This document shows positions 23,155 through 35,536 of a stretch of DNA of 64,000 bases, one piece after another (position 1 is the stretch's first letter; the number at the start of each line of letters is the position of its first letter). The notes beneath the pieces were generated by a model that saw nothing but the letters and a program-made list of their open reading frames with translations, was not told the DNA's origin and did not search any database. Location of the stretch: NCBI GenBank assembly GCA_002803225.1, contig NXFV01001711.1, positions 21,492 to 85,491 of the forward strand. Reading direction: 5' to 3'. The stretch is from Gamarada debralockiae (lineage: Eukaryota > Ascomycota > Leotiomycetes > Helotiales > Hyphodiscaceae). The position numbers and the translations under genes are program-made.

Positions 23155-24601
23155 TGCGCAGTGTTTGACTTCTGGAAGGGAATTCCATGGAATTTTCATG
23201 GTTCCATTCCAGTGGAAGTTATCCAGTACTCCTTTTCTGCTGGAATGGTTCCATTTTACCCTAGGCTCATGGTTCCATTGGAATTTCATAGAATAGATCA
23301 CACGTGACCCTGTGTAGGAGGAGAGCTGGCATTCAGGCCTGACCGTAGCATTTCATGCCTGAAAAATAACATGGTTGATTCTGTTTACTATGGGTATTAT
23401 AAGGCACCAATCTTCCATGGAAATTCCATGGAACCATGGCTCCATTGATGGAATGGAACCATTGTAGCAGATTTGCACTGCAAGTTTTCCAGAGCAAGTC
23501 AATGGAATCGATGGAAATTCCAGATGTCGAACATTGGTGTTACGTGTAGGCATTGGTCGCATGACAAAGGGTTCTGCATTTAGACTTTTGTATTTATGTA
23601 CAGTACTGTAACTCATACATCCATTTCAAACATCAGACGTACCACCATTTGACTGAGAATCGCGAACTCCAGAGAAGCGAAACATCAAAGTTTTGGTTCA
23701 TCAATTCATATTATTGCTATTCGAACTTCGGATGACAAAACCATCTTGCTTTGACTTGCAAATCTCGAACGTCAGACGAAATGAACATCAAAATCGTGGT
23801 TCAGCATCGGACGAGTCGCGTCTGAGTATACTGGATGGACGGAGAGCGGAAGAAACACGAGACGAAAGCGAAGTTCTAGCGAACAGTGGCCTTGGAAGAA
23901 GAAGAAGAACCCAGCATCTACAGAAGCAGGATGTCGAGTAATACGAAAGTAGCCATGAACCCCAGGAATGAAGGCCTCGCTCAAGACTTTTCACAATCAC
24001 TCTCATGGGAATGCGGGTACACTTCATTGTCCATTGAGGAACAGAGCCCAAAATGAAGCAGAAAGAACAACAGTCATGCGGACTGATTTTCATGCAGAAA
24101 TTCCAGTTTCTGGAGACACATTCTCTCCAGTCAAGTTCCCATCATCATGGCGATTCCGAGTTGTGGGCCAAAGTGGGCAGAGCGTTGGTCTTTGTAAAGT
24201 CCAAGACGATGCGATCGTGAGTTTTGAAGAGTCCACTTCAACGGAGAACCTAGGGAAGTATTCACAGGGAAATGAAGAAATTGGAATCTTTATATCCCAA
24301 AATTCACATGGTTTGTAGAATGTTTGAAACCAGTAATCACTGAACAAGGCAGTTAAAACAAGTATACTGGGGAAGGAAGTGCCGCTCCTATCAGACGAGA
24401 TGCATCTGCCGTAGCAGAAGAGCGGGTTTGGCAGAATAATCCCAACTGCATTACTATGCAATATAAATTGTGACATGCGTTTCTTTCATCGTTTTCATGA
24501 CTGAATGAAATCCCCTATTTACCTATATGAACCAAGGCTTCTGGTACGAAGAAAGAAAGCACCCCAGATCCCGTAACCCCCATGCGACATCTTACACCTC
24601 T
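23155..24601. other. Intergenic region with palindromic repeat
   Basis: Contains the TTCCATGGAA-rich element at 23175-23525, described separately. The rest, up to the end of the FAD oxidoreductase gene, has only short unsupported ORFs on both strands. Confidence 0.45.
23175..23525. repeat. Palindrome-rich repeat built on TTCCATGGAA
   Basis: The left part (about 23178-23210 and 23241-23285) and right part (about 23410-23465 and 23499-23522) are packed with variants of GGAATTCCATGGAA, GGTTCCATT and AATGGAACCAT. The two halves are largely reverse complements of each other around a centre near 23340. It may be a small inverted-repeat transposon inserted just downstream of the dehydratase remnant. 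No ORF is encoded. Confidence 0.55.
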
Positions 24602-26282
24602 TTATGCAGCAGATCTGGTGAGATCGTAAGCGCCGTTGAACATGTTGGTTGGGTCGTACTTGGCCTTGAGCTCGACCAGGCGTGGGTAGTTGGTTCCGAA
24701 AATTTCTTGGGGAGTGACTCGGAGACCTGTGATACACATATTAGTCGACATTCAAGAGAGCAGTTTGGAGAGGATGCATACCGTCGTAGTTTGCATATGT
24801 ACCAATGGCGGCCATCTCGGCAACCTTTCCAGTTTGAACACCAACGCGAGTCAATTCATCTCTGAATTGTTGAGTCATGTGGCTGAGCCATCTGACACAC
24901 TTCTCATCATCCTTAGCATCATCCCAGAATGGGCCGAGAAGAGCGTTCTGGTGCTCTCCTCTGTATCCGAAAGCCATAGCCTCAGTGGGAACCTTGAGGA
25001 ACTCCGCATTTTGGTAGAATTCGAATAGAAGGATAGATCGTCGGGTAGCTGGGATCTCTGAGTGGAGGAAGCTGAGCTCCTCAACAAGGCCTCGAACGAA
25101 GTCAGGTCGGAGAGGGAGGGTATAAGCGACACCTTGGGAGATCTTGCGTCCACCGTAGTCGACAGCGTGGTTCATGATGCCGTTCATGGTGCAGTATGGT
25201 CGCTCGTCACAGCTGTTCTTGATTGGAGACAGCGCGAGGAGAGGTGCGAAGGTAGCCTCACCCTCGGCCTTTGATCCATTGACGAATGCAGTGACAACCA
25301 AGGCAGGGCCTCGAACGAAGGGAGGAGCGGTGATACCCATCAACATAGCAACATCTGGGTTTCCCTTAGCTGTCAACTCGTTGGCAAAGTTGACAACGGC
25401 ATCGAGGTGCTCAGCAGCGGAGAAAACCATCTGGCCTGCCCAAATAGCATTCTTCTGCTCGTGTGCTCTGAATGTGAATTTTGTGATAACTCCGAAGCAG
25501 TGACCAGCGCCTCGGATGGCCCAGTAGAGATCTGGGTTGCTCTTTTCGCTGGCTTCGACGATGCTTCCATCAGCAAGGACAACCTCGGCGCGGATAACGT
25601 TATCGATTGTCAGACCATAGCGGCCAGTGAGCCATCTGTGAAGACAAGATATGTTAGCATTTCTCGTAGGCAATTGATGCGTTACCAGGGGTAAAAGGCA
25701 GTAGGTGAAAGCCTCCGAAGCTTAATTGAATGAAAATATAACATACCCGTAACCACCAGCGCAAGACAATCCACCAACGCCAGTGTGGTTGATAGTCCCT
25801 CCAACAGCTGCGAGACCATATTTGCCAGCGGCCTCATCAACATCCTTCCAAACACATCCACCTCCAGCAGAGACGGTCATCTCAGCCTCGTTAATCTCAA
25901 CGTCGCGCAATTTGGCGAGGTCGATGACTAAGCCGCCCGTTATCGAGGAAAAACCACCAACGCTGTGTTTTCCTCCAGAGACAACAAACTGGATGCTGTG
26001 TTCGCGGCAGAACTTCAGGGTCGTCGAGACATCCTCTGGGCCTCCAACATAGACGACAATTCCCTACAATGCGTTAGCCAAGTGGTTGATTGCAATTGTG
26101 TCGCGTCAAAGAGACACGAAAATACGTGGCTGTACAGCTTTCTTTTCCCACGCGTCACTCCATCGGACAATGCTTTGAGCGTATCCCTCATCTCCTGGCA
26201 CGAAAACTTCTGCGTTCTTCAATGACTTTCTCAATTGCTCAACAAGAGCAGGCGCAGCCTCGGAGGGAGCAATGGAACCCAT
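24602..26282 (-). CDS. FAD-binding PCMH-type oxidoreductase, 480 aa
   Basis: Four exons (26282-26136, 26063-25747, 25635-24782 and 24726-24602) join in frame; introns are 72, 111 and 55 bp. The first intron donor could also be 3' of the chosen site, so residues near 49 are uncertain. The protein has SGGKHS with His82, the usual histidyl-FAD position, NHTGVGGLSCAGGYGWLTG in place of the cysteinyl-FAD motif, and WAIRGAGHCFGVITKF. The C-terminal YDPTNMFNGAYDL closes the substrate domain. It resembles 6-hydroxy-D-nicotine-oxidase-like fungal flavoenzymes with one covalent flavin link. No signal peptide is seen, so it is probably cytosolic. It is transcribed divergently from the PKS across about 720 bp, the strongest positional evidence in the window for co-regulation. 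Substrate unknown; oxidation or ring closure of the polyketide is inferred. Confidence 0.9.
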
Positions 26283-27003
26283 TTTCAATGATCCTTTTAG
26301 AATTTGTGCAAATACTCGTCAGTGGGCTTAAGAAGAGCAAGGCAGAGCCAGATCTTTTCTATGGGCTCAAAATGTTCCTACAACGTTCCAATTATATTTT
26401 CATTCCTCTATTTTGTATCGAGAATCGTTTCCGCACAGTCTAACGGTCATACGATGAGGGGTCCTTATCGGCATGCTAATCCTGTCCCGACGTGTCCAAG
26501 AGTGCCAACATTCACCGAAGCATTATCGCATTTTCAGTCTTTCAGATTATCAATCCACGATTTGAATGGCCAGTGAAGCTGTCTCCGTTAACGATCAGTC
26601 ATAGTACATAAATTCTCATACGATTCAGGGTTTCTATGAGGCTGATTTTAGTATCCCGATTCACCGAGCCACGACGCCGACGCCCGAGGAGGCAAGCGTT
26701 TTCCGAGTATGAGGCACGAACCATCCGTGGCACATGTAAGTAATGCACTATGCTGTGAAGAATTGCCACTGGCTTACCGGTCGCGTCTATTACCATTGGC
26801 CGATAGGCAACCGCGATGGTTGGTATTGACAATACCGACATCAACGAAGAAGCGGCACGTGAAGCGTTCCGACGCAGCCCCTGGCTATCAACCCCGAAAG
26901 TATCCTCCTCTCTGGATGGTATATGAGACCACTCGTGGCATCAGAATCATTTTTTTCTGCAGGTGCCTTGTGAGTTCGTGTTTTGATCTTACCTAGAGCC
27001 ACA
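26283..27003. promoter_or_regulatory. Divergent promoter of FAD oxidoreductase and PKS
   Basis: This 721-bp segment separates two start codons facing away from each other, so it must carry both promoters. It is moderately rich in CCG/CGG-type half sites (for example CCGATTCACCGAG near 26657), as expected for Zn2Cys6 binding. I could not define a repeated consensus by eye, so no operator is called. Confidence 0.6.
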
Positions 27004-30000
27004 ATGTCGAAAGTAAAGTGCGCTGTTGTGTTGTTCGGAGACCAAATCACCGACTTGCCAGCAGCATTTCGACGAATCAATCACAGGAAAGACAAGACTG
27101 CGCTCCTTGGGTCCTTCTTGGACAAGGCCAAAGCTGCGCTCAGAGAAGAAGTTGCTCGTCAACCTCGATCCATCCGCGATGACATCCCTACCTTCACCAC
27201 CGTTTTCGACTTGACTGAGCGATTCCATCAAAATGGAGTCTCCAACCCAGCTGTCACCGCAGCATTGCTTTGCGTAGCTCAATTAGCCACTTTTATCGAG
27301 TATGTCCCACTAACTCCTCGTATCGATTTCTCAGTACTGACCCTTTCAGCTACTTCGAGACCCGACCTGGTACACAATTGGATCGTGACAATGCCTGCAT
27401 TATTGGTCTTGGCACGGGTCTCCTCTCTGCCGTTGCTGTTGCCTCAGCACCTTCAATGGTTGAAATTCTCCCCTACGCCGTTCACGCTGTCCGAGTTGCC
27501 TTCAGAACTGGAGCAATCGTCAGCAAGAAATCCTCCCAACTCCAAGAAGTTAGAGAGACCAAGGAAAGTTGGTCAATGCTCATTCAGAACGTCAAGGCGG
27601 AGACCGTTCAAAAGGAGCTTGACGAGTTCTACGAGAGGAAGGTATTTTTCAACAAGTTCTTGGGCATTTCAAGCGGTTAACACGTAGACAGAAAACTTCA
27701 GTATCCAGCAGAGCTTATATCAGCGCTATGAGCAAGGGAACCGTTACCATAAGTGGTGCCCCAGTCAAACTCCGAGAATTGGTCTCTGAGGCAGAGTTTT
27801 TCAGAACCTCAAAGCCCCTCGAAATCCCAGTAGATGGACTCTTTCATTCACCACTTCTGTACGATAATGCGGATGTTTTGGAGATCATGGGCCCCGCCAG
27901 CGAGGGTACTGGCAAGCCATGGCGACCATCCCGTGTAGTTTTGTCGACAGCGAACGGCAGCGTCCTCAACGCAGAAGCCGCCGATATCCTCATGGAGCAA
28001 GCCGTTAGCGAGATCTTGAAGCAACCCCTCAAATGGGACAGCTGCTTGGAGGGCATGCTCGCTCATATTGTCAAGTTCAAGGCAAAGGAGTGCCTTGTCT
28101 TCTCTCTTGGCACTGATCAAGCTTCTCGTGGCGTGGTCGCCAAGTTGAGAATTGGGTCGCAATGCGAGGTTGCCTTGCAGGACTTGGCCACCGGATTCAC
28201 CACTGTTGCGCAAGCTTCTGGTAAATTTTCCAGCTCAAAGATTGCGATCGTTGGTATGTCTGGTCGTTTCCCAGGAGAAGTGGGCGGCGAGGTTGGCACT
28301 GAGGCACTCTGGACTGTCCTCGAGAATGGTCTTGATGTCCACAGAGTCATCCCCAAGGACCGTTTCGACGTTGAAACTCACTACGACCCAACCGGCAAGA
28401 AGCAAAATACATCCCACACCAAGTATGGTTGCTTTATCGAGAAGCCTGGGATGTTCGACGCCAGATACTTCAGCATGTCTCCTCGTGAAGCTGCTCAGAC
28501 TGACCCCATGCATCGATTGGCACTCGTTACCGCCGCCGAAGCCCTTGAGATGTCAGGTTTCGTTGCAAACCGAACTCCTTCTTCCCACGTCTCCCGTGTT
28601 GGGACGTTCTACGGGCAGACTTCCGATGACTGGCGTGAAGTGAACATCGCCCAAGTAAGTCTCGTTTTCAGTCCAATTTGGCAAGTCACTACTGACAATT
28701 TCCTAGAAAGTCGATACTTACTTTATTCCCGCCGGTGTGCGAGCTTTCGCTCCTGGCCGTATCAACTACTTCTTCAAGTTCAGTGGACCCAGTTACAGTG
28801 TTGACACAGGTGAGCATCCATTCCTCCTTTTCATCTACGCAAGTCCTAACGAAGCATGTAGCTTGCTCATCCTCGCTTGCTGCGATCCAAATTGCCTGTA
28901 CATCTCTGTGGTCCGGAGAGTGTGACACTGCCATCGCTGGTGGTGTAAACGTCCTTACGGCACCAGATATTTTCGCCGGTCTCTCCCGTGGCATGTTCTT
29001 GTCGAAGACCGGTGGATGCAAGACATTCGACGCCAATGCGGACGGTTACTGCAGAGCCGATGGTGTTGGAACAGTTATCCTCAAGAGATTGGATGACGCA
29101 GAGGCAGACAACGATAACATCATTGCTGTCATCTTGGGCACTGCAACCAACCACTCCGCAGAGGCCATTTCCATTACCCACCCCCACGCCGGCGCTCAAT
29201 CTTACCTTTACGAGAGTATTCTTTTCACCGCTGGTGTTGATGCTCACGATATCAGCTACATCGAGATGCACGGTACCGGTACCCAGGCCGGTGATAAGAC
29301 TGAAGCGAACTCAGTCATGGATGTCTTTGCCCCCAGAAATCGTCAACGTTCCGCTGACAACCCCCTGTATATGGGAGCAGTTAAGTCAAATGTCGGACAT
29401 GGTGAAGCCGCTGCCGGTATCACTGCTCTGTGCAAGATGCTTCTCATGTTGAGACACAACACGATTCCTCAACACGTTGGAATCAAGACGGCCATTAACC
29501 CAGCCATGCCTCCTGATATGAAGGAGCGAATGGTCAAGATTGCCTTCGAGAACACTCCATGGGTCCGCCCTCCAGGAGGAAAGCGTGTGGCTTTCTTAAA
29601 CAACTTCAGTGCTGCTGGAGGAAACACTGGATTATTGCTTGAGGATGCTCCTGAGAGACCAGCAAAGAAGACTGCCGATCCTCGTGGCGAACAGGTTGTT
29701 ACCGTTTCTGGAAAGTCGATTGCATCGATCAAGAAGAATGTCGAGAGACTCGTTGACTACTTGGAGAAGAATCCCGCTACCCCTCTCGAGGATCTTGCTT
29801 ACTCCACCACTGCTCGCAAGGCTCACTTCACATACCGTGTTGCAGTAACTGGTTCCAACGTCGAGGACATCAAGACCAAGCTTGCTACCACCCTTGGCGG
29901 AACCTTCTCGCCGATCTCAGCTACTCAACCCAAGGTTGCCTTTGTCTTCACCGGACAAGGTGCTTTCTATCCAGCCCTGGGCGCCGCTCTCTACAAGGAC

Positions 30001-33000
30001 TCTGCCTCTTTCCGTGGCCACATTCAGCAAATGAACAGTATGGGAATGAGCGCCGGTTTCCCATCCATCATCCCCGCTATTGATGGCTCTGCCACGCTCT
30101 TCTCACCATTGGTGACTCAATTGGCTCTTTGCTGTGTCCAGATGGCCCTCACAAAGACCTGGAGATCTTGGGGCATCAAGCCAAGCGTCATCATCGGCCA
30201 CAGCCTTGGAGAGTACGCTGCTTTGAACGCAGCTGGTGTCCTGTCTGTCAGCGACACCATCAACTTGGTCGGCCAGAGAGCTAAGTTGTTGATGGAGAAG
30301 TGTGTTGAAGGTCTGCACGCTATGTTGGCAGTCAAGGGCACTCTTTCTTCCATCTATCAGGCTGCTCAAGGTAAGCCTTTCGAGGTTGCTTGTGTCAATG
30401 GCAACCAAGAAATTGTTCTCTCAGCCACCGTCGGTCAAATCACCGCCCTCGCCGAGGTCCTCAAGCAGGCTGGTCTCAAGTGCATCCAATTGGATGTTCC
30501 ATACGCCTTCCACTCCTCTCAGGTTGAGCCCATCCTCGAGGACTTCAAGGCAGTCGCCTCTGGTGCCACATTCCACGCACCCAAGGTCCCTGTCATCTCA
30601 CCACTTCTCAGCTCCGTTGTCACAGAGTCCGGCACCTTCGATGCCGAATACCTGTGCCGCCACGCTAGAGAATCCGTCAACTTCCTTGGAGCTCTCCAGG
30701 AGGCTCAGAGCGGAGAGTTCGTTGACGAGAAGACGGCTTGGATTGAGCTTGGCCCACACCCAATCTGTAACAACATGGTGCAGAGCTCCATCCCACCAAT
30801 GAGCCTTTCATTGGCCTCGCTCCGCAAGAAGGAGGATCCATGGAAGACTGTTGCAGCAAGCTTGTCTGCCCTCTACCGCGGAGGCTTCCAGCTTGACTGG
30901 CCTGAAATCCACCGAGACTTCGACGAGTCCCACCGCCTCTTGGAGTTGCCATTGTACGCCTTCGAAGAGAAGAACCACTGGATCGACTACGTCGGCGACT
31001 GGACTTTGACAAAGGGCCAGGCTATCGCTCCTGCCCCTGCACCAGCTCCAGTTGTGATTGTTGCAGAGCCTCCCAAGCCATCCAAGCTTTCCACCACTTC
31101 GGTTCAACGCATCGTTGAGGAGAGCTTCGATGGTATGAAGGGAAGAGTAGTGGTTGAGACTGACATTACTGAGCCAGTCTTGAACACTGCCGTCACTGGA
31201 CACTCGGTCAACGGCGCTGGTCTCTGTCCATCGGTAAGTACTCGAATACCCATTGCATCAAGCCCAACTAACACATAAATAGTCCATCTACGCCGATATG
31301 GCTCTCACAATTGCCAACTACCTCTACAAGGAGTTGGTTCCTGGCGACTGGAAGATCCACATGGATGTGTGCAACATGGAGGTTGTCAAGCCTCTCATTG
31401 CCAAGAAGGGTGCCAAGGAGCCTCAACTCATCCGTGTCACCGCCACAACCGACCTCAGCACCGGTCAGGCTGAGTTCCGCTACGCCAGTGTGAATGCTGA
31501 GGGTAAGGAGACGGTTCATCACGCTACTTGCAATGTCAAGTACGGAGGTGGTGAGGAGTGGTTGTCCGAGTGGGCTCAAATTGCCTACCTTGTCAAGGGC
31601 CGCATTCGCTCCCTCCAGAAGTCCGTTGGCAAAGGTGTTGCTCAGAGACTCTCCCGAGGCACAACCTACAAGCTCTTCTCTGCTTTGGTTGCCTACAACG
31701 AGAAGTACCGCGGTATGGAAGAGGTTATCGTCGATGCTCCAGAACTCGAGGCTACTTCCGTCGTCAACTTCCAGACCACCGAGAAAGATGGCAACTTCTT
31801 CTGCAGCCCTTACTGGATTGACTCTTTGGCTCACTTATCAGGTTTCATCATGAATGGAACTGATGCCGTCGATGCCAGCGCTGTTTACATCTCTCACGGA
31901 TGGAGAAACATGAGATTCTCCGAGACCTTCAACCCTCAAACCACCTACCGCTCCTACGTCAAGATGCAAGAGGCTGGAAAGGACGTGGTTGCTGGTGATA
32001 TCTACATCCTCAGAGATGAGACCATCGTTGGTCTTGTTGGTGGTTTAAAGTTCCAACGCATTCCTCGCCGAGTTCTCGACACGTTATTGCCTCCCGACAA
32101 AGGAAGAGTCGCAGCTCGCCCTATACCAACTCCCGCTCCCCTTGCTGCTATCTCGGCCGCCAGACGCCCTGCTGCTCCCGCACCAGTTGCCAAGGCACCC
32201 GCTGCCAAGGCTGCTGCGGCTGCTCCTGCTCCAGTTATTGCCCCCAAGCCCGCTGCAAAGGCTGCGCCAAAGGCTGGTGGCAACTCTGTTGTCTCTACCG
32301 CCATGGCACTTGTTGCAACAGAAGCCGAGATGGACTTGGCCGAGCTTCAGGATGAGTGTGTCTTTGCCGACATCGGTATCGACTCCTTGCTCTCCTTGAC
32401 CATTGCAGGCAAGTTCCGAGAGGACTTGGGTCTTGATGTTCCAGGTGACTTGTTCCTCAAGTTCCCAACAGTCAAGGCCATGAAGGCACACCTTGCTACT
32501 TTTGACAAGGCAGGCGCCGTCGAGGAAGTTGAGGAGCCAGAGCCAGTTCAACAGACTTCCCAAGCCTCTGTTTCTACTCCTTCAGAGGGTACTTCTACCC
32601 CCTGGACCTTGATGAGCTCTACAAACTCCGAAGCTGACGAGTCCGCACCAGCTCCCGAGGCTGCTGACGTTGGAGGTGATGATGACGATCTTCTTGGTAT
32701 AATCAAAGCCACCATCTCTGAGCAGATGGGTATGTCCGTCGAAGAGATCTCAGGTCCAGTAGAACTTGCCACTCTCGGCATGGACTCCTTGATGACGATC
32801 TCTATTTTGGGCTCTCTGAGAGAGCAGACGGGCGCCAACTTGCCAGGAAGCTTCTTCATCGACTACCCAACTATGGATGACGTTGAGAAGTTCTTGAAGA
32901 AGAGCAAGGCTGCCGCTCCCACCCCAAAGGCTGATGCCAACAAGACTTATCCAAAGGCCGTGTCCATCCTCCTTCAGGGAAACCCAAAGACCGCTGAGAA

Positions 33001-33927
33001 GATCCTCTTCCTCATCCCGGACGGATCTGGCTCAGCAACCTCATACGCCACCATCCCTGCCATCGGAAAGGAGGTCGCACTCTTCGGTCTCAACTGCCCA
33101 TACATGACCACACCAAAGGACTTTACCTGCGGTATCGAGAAGATTGCCGAACTCTTCCTCGATGAGGTCAAGCGCCGCCAACCCACAGGCCCATACTACC
33201 TTGGTGGTTGGTCTGCCGGTGGTGTCATCGCTTACGAGATGACACTTCAACTCGCTGCCGAAGGACAACGAGTTGAGAACCTAATCCTCTTCGATTCACC
33301 CTGTCCGGTCAAGCTCGAAGCCCTTCCACACCGACTCCACGAGTTCTTTGGCTCTATCGGTCTCCTCGGAACAGGTGGCCGTGATCCCCCTGAGTGGCTC
33401 CTTCCTCACTTCGAGTCCTCTGTCCGCGCCTTGACCGCATACAAGCCCAAGGTCATTGACCCCAAGTATGCTCCTAAGACCTTCGCCATCGTAAGTATAA
33501 TCGATCCCGCTCTCACTCATAGTTACTCTCATGTACTGCATTCACGCCCGCTCTTCGCCCCCCAGCGAAAATGCCTCAGTTTCTCCTTGAACAGCCTTGA
33601 TTAGGAACTTACTGACTCCCCCGTGATCTAGTGGGCCACCGATGGTGTCTGTAAGAACCCATCCGATCCCCGCCCTCCCCCACGATCGGATGACCCCAAG
33701 TCAATGAAGTGGCTGTTGGAGAACAGAACAGACTTCGGCTTCAACGGCTGGGACCAAATCCTTGGCCAGAGCTGCATGACCACCACCAAGGTCAGCGCTA
33801 ACCACTTCACGATGATGAGAGAACCACAAGTAAGTCACCTTTGCATGCTCCTCAAAAGGATATTTCCTAACAAGATGACCAGGTCCGACAATTGTCCGCT
33901 TTGATTCGCCGTGGATTGGAGTTGTAA
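27004..33927 (+). CDS. Non-reducing polyketide synthase SAT-KS-AT-PT-ACP-ACP-TE, 2158 aa
   Basis: Eight exons join in frame: 27004-27299, 27350-27641, 27692-28654, 28707-28809, 28862-31233, 31283-33490, 33632-33829 and 33883-33927. Domains in order: SAT (about 1-370) with GLGTG at 118-122, where the active Cys of the usual GxCxG is Gly120; KS (about 380-810) with DTACSSS, Cys553, and HGTGT and NVGHGE histidines; AT with GHSLGEY, Ser999; PT (about 1295-1610) with His1332 in GHSVNGAG and Asp1522 in [12 protein letters not shown]; an Ala/Pro-rich linker; two ACPs with attachment Ser1710 (GIDSLLS) and Ser1844 (GMDSLMT); and TE with GGWSAGG, Ser1986, and His2136. Length and layout match wA/PKS1-type synthases making YWA1 or tetrahydroxynaphthalene from acetyl/malonyl-CoA. 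No frame break was found. The start ATG has ACA before it. Product is inferred, not shown. Confidence 0.95.
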
Positions 33928-35536
33928 ATTTGACGGATGTTCATGACAAAATGTTTCCTTTGTCAATTTTTCTTGAATGTCAAATAAATGTTTGCGGGTT
34001 GTCGTCTTCTTCAGAGTATGTCATTTCACACAGATTGTTAATAGACCGATCATAAACGAGTCACGATAAATAAATTCAAACTTCAAATTAGCAATTTTGC
34101 AGTCAATCAAATCCCGCGATGTCTATAAAAAGGATTACATGACCCGAGGCTGTTACTCTAATAAGTAATTCAGTGTATTCAAGGTTTTATGCTACGCTTC
34201 TCAACTCTAGACTCCCTAGCCCTCGAACAAGGTATTTCGGCGTCGGCTCCAATCTTCGCGTCTATCACCAACCGGTTGAACAAGGGGCGTATCTTGGCAG
34301 GCAAGAGGTCTGTGGGGTTCTTGAATCCGCTCCTGTACAAGTCGTCCAGGTATGTTCAATGATATTGTCGAGGGCCATAATCTGAGATGCTATGGAGCAC
34401 CGGCATTCTATGTCATGAAAGGGTGAGATCCGGGTAATCCGGGTAAGTGAATTTTCGGCTCTGTTCTTCCTTCTTTATCAAGTATATGCTGATTCCGGGA
34501 TTTTGTAGTAACGGGACTCGGAACGGCGAATTACCCCAAGATGCGGGAGGTTTACATGAGCCAGCCCTGAGGTGGGAAGCACATGATTGCGCAAAGTTGA
34601 ACTGACGGGTAGATGTAAATAACAAGGATTTCTCCATCCTTTCTCACGTATACCGTATTAATTGCATAACCAGTTCCAACTCTTAGTACTTTAGTGATTT
34701 GGAGAGGCATTGAACCATTCATTATTTCATTATAAAGACTTGAACTCGACCTCTCAATCGAGTCTTACATATATTTCGAGGGTCGCTTTTAAAATAAATC
34801 CGTTATAAATACTTAGTTAACCCTTTCTTGACTTAATTTTCAAGTGAATTAAATTATAAACGAGTACTAAAACGTGAATATTCTACCCCTTATCTTAAGG
34901 TCTTATATATTTTGACTCCATCTGATTTGGGAAAAACCCAGCTCTTATATAGCAGGGGGGTTTATACTGAGACAGGGTCTTGTTAAGCAATTACTACGGT
35001 ATGTCGCTCCTGGGGAAAACATTAGAAGCTGGGTACGTAGTATAATAACCTTTGAAGGATCACACATTTTTGTACTTGAGAAATATGTTCCAGCTCTCGA
35101 GAAGATCATAAACCGCCATCTCCCATTAGTGTTAACATGGAGTACTCCGTAAAAGTTGACAAGGAAAAAAATATATCTTGGATGCGAAGAGGGCTGTTAC
35201 GTCGAAGTGCGTCTCCAGTTTAAAGTCTTTAGCGAGGAGGAGCCCGACCTAGAATTTCAGCACTTGCACCCTTTTTAATCGAAGCACAGCGTGCTGTGAT
35301 AGAAGCACGCACGGCAAGCCCCATCGCCTAAAAACCATTTCCTCAGGTCGTCCACGTCCACAACATCTTTTTCACAGAGCATCCTTTGCTTTTTCCTGGG
35401 CAAAGCAAGTGAATTTAAGGAAGCTGAAGTTTCCACAATGAGGTTCTATTGAGCTTAGTCACCAAAACTCGATTTTAATTCCTCCGAATTTCTGTCATTT
35501 ACGATACTTTCGATCTGTTCTTCACGTCCAAACATC
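33928..35536. other. AT-rich gene-free boundary region
   Basis: About 1.6 kb downstream of the PKS. The part 34640-35060 is markedly AT-rich with many TA steps and no ORF longer than 75 codons. It marks the change from cluster genes to ordinary chromosomal genes and may be an old, mutated repeat. No known element was recognised. Confidence 0.45.
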
